Assembly: GCA_020053185.1 (NCBI GenBank)
Contig: JAGVNP010000076.1
Coordinates: 1-5,212, forward strand
Length of the DNA stretch: 5,212 nucleotides
Origin: Deltaproteobacteria bacterium
GTDB taxonomy: Bacteria; Desulfobacterota; Desulfomonilia; UBA1062
Reading direction: 5' to 3'
In this document: in pieces, positions 4,326 to 5,212 of the stretch
Layout: every line of letters starts with the position of its first letter
How positions within the stretch are numbered: the stretch's first letter is position 1
Made by a program: the position numbers and the translations under genes
The notes under the pieces: model-generated
The model's input: only the letters and a program-made list of their open reading frames with translations
Told to the model about the DNA's origin: nothing
Database searches by the model: none

Positions 4326-5212
4326 TTATTCATTTGACGATACGCAGATTTCCAATATTCGATCCACGTTAAAGACACGTTTTTCCCTGCGCGCCAGACA
4401 ATAAGCCTCCAGCCCGACAAAAGGATGACCGCTGTATTCCATCGCTCCGACAAACAGCGGGCGGAGCGTACGGCGCGATTTTTCGTCTTTTGCTTTTAAA
4501 TAGAGAATATCTAAATTTTTCTTTTCTTTGATGGCTGAATGAATAATTTGAAGTTTATCCTCGTGGGAGCATTTTCGCTCCGCCTTATCGTATTGAGTGC
4601 GCGTAAGAAATTTAACGATTTGCCAATCCATCAAAATATGGCTTTTCTTCAGCGGCTGTTTCAGAACGATGCCCTCTAAGGCTGTGCAGCGGGAAAGAGC
4701 AACATACATTTGCCCGTGGGCGAAAGTGCCGCGTCCCACATCAATAACGGCCTTCTCAAAGGTTTTACCCTGACTTTTGTGGATTGTGACGGCAAACGCC
4801 AGTCGGATCGGATACTGGGTAAACGACCCGACTTCCTCTGAACGAAGCTCTTCGTTCTTTAAGAAAAAGCGGAAAATTTTCCAGGTATAGGGACTAATTT
4901 CCACGGGTTCGCCGTTATCCAATGTGGCGGTAATTATCTCTTCGCCTTCGTCATATTTCTTGAATCCCATCACTTTTCCGATGGTGCCGTTGATCCACCG
5001 TCCATAGGAATCGTTGTTCAAAAGCATGATCTGCGCGCCTTTTTTCAGTTTCAATTCTACGGCTGTCGGCAGATATCCTTTGTCAAACTCGCCTTCAATC
5101 AAACCTTGCGCTTTCCATATTTTGCCGGGCAGCTGGGCAAGCCGTTGTTCATTGATCAGATCGGCCGTATCGTTAGTGCTGGTAAGCGAAATATAAAATT
5201 CATCGGCAGGTG
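4326..5212 (-). CDS. Pif1/RecD-like DNA helicase with C-terminal WYL-like domain (partial, C-terminal 294 aa)
   Basis: The frame is open from the window edge at 5212 to TAA at 4328-4326, so the N-terminal part with the Walker A and B motifs lies outside. Visible residues 8-24 (STNDTADLINEQRL) match the Pif1 segment that begins the second RecA-like domain. KKGAQIMLLNN (about 56-66) precedes an SH3-like insert. FAVTIHKSQGKTF (139-151) and QMYVALSR (167-174) are the hallmark late motifs of superfamily 1B helicases and are intact. Residues about 220-288 (IHSAIKEKKNLDILYL ... GLEAYCLARREKRVFNVDRI) look like a WYL domain, a ligand- or nucleic-acid-sensing module, though the WYL triplet itself is degenerate (FVG). 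A TTG at 5102 follows open coding sequence and is not the start. Likely role: ATP-driven 5'-3' DNA unwinding in repair or replication, perhaps modulated through WYL. I see no terminator after it. Confidence 0.88.
   Translation of the reverse strand, partial: PADEFYISLTSTNDTADLINEQRLAQLPGKIWKAQGLIEGEFDKGYLPTAVELKLKKGAQIMLLNNDSYGRWINGTIGKVMGFKKYDEGEEIITATLDNGEPVEISPYTWKIFRFFLKNEELRSEEVGSFTQYPIRLAFAVTIHKSQGKTFEKAVIDVGRGTFAHGQMYVALSRCTALEGIVLKQPLKKSHILMDWQIVKFLTRTQYDKAERKCSHEDKLQIIHSAIKEKKNLDILYLKAKDEKSRRTLRPLFVGAMEYSGHPFVGLEAYCLARREKRVFNVDRILEICVSSNE

Noticed and set aside
1..5212. CRISPR array, tRNA, rRNA or riboswitch, including a glmS ribozyme
   Set aside because: No regularly spaced direct repeats and no tRNA-like cloverleaf or rRNA segment were seen. 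The leader of the glmS-like gene shows no glmS ribozyme core that I could recognise.

Overview
All five protein-coding genes in this 5.2 kb window lie on the minus strand, so transcription runs from high to low coordinates. The gene content suggests an anaerobic, selenium-using bacterium of the Desulfobacterota/Deltaproteobacteria type. This rests on a HesB-like selenoprotein, an unusual amino-sugar gene set, and an intergenic region full of GTCATTCC/GTCATTGCGAG-type dispersed repeats. The assignment is an inference from gene style; no rRNA or other phylogenetic marker is present.

Layout in transcription order. (1) 5212-4326: the C-terminal part of a Pif1/RecD-like superfamily 1 DNA helicase that ends in a WYL-like domain; its 5' end lies outside the window. 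(2) 4246-3926: a 106-residue IscA/HesB-family protein that appears to be a selenoprotein. An in-frame TGA at 4150-4148 sits where IscA has its first metal-binding cysteine and is followed by a SECIS-like hairpin. Standard gene calling would leave only a 67-residue stump. A TTGACA-containing promoter candidate lies just upstream. (3) 3850-2501: glmM, phosphoglucosamine mutase. (4) 2454-1219: a left-handed beta-helix protein resembling the acetyltransferase half of GlmU, without a uridyltransferase domain and with a helical C-terminal tail. (5) 685-1: the N-terminal 228 residues of a GlmS-like class II glutamine amidotransferase, cut by the window edge, with a large helical insertion between its presumed catalytic cysteine and its RLExRGxDSxGI motif.

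Genes 3-5 correspond to the three steps from fructose-6-phosphate towards UDP-GlcNAc: GlmS makes GlcN-6-P, GlmM makes GlcN-1-P, and GlmU acetylates and uridylates it. The first and last steps are represented here by non-canonical proteins, which makes this the most unusual metabolic feature of the window. The selenoprotein gene is probably a separate unit for Fe-S cluster or metal handling.

The 533-bp gap at 686-1218, between the beta-helix gene and the glmS-like gene, holds no credible gene. Its right part is a nest of inverted repeats: a palindromic repeat split by a 131-bp MITE-like element with 14/15-matching terminal inverted repeats and a perfect 5-bp target duplication (AATCT). That element in turn carries another palindromic repeat, and the whole set is bracketed by a further repeat pair.
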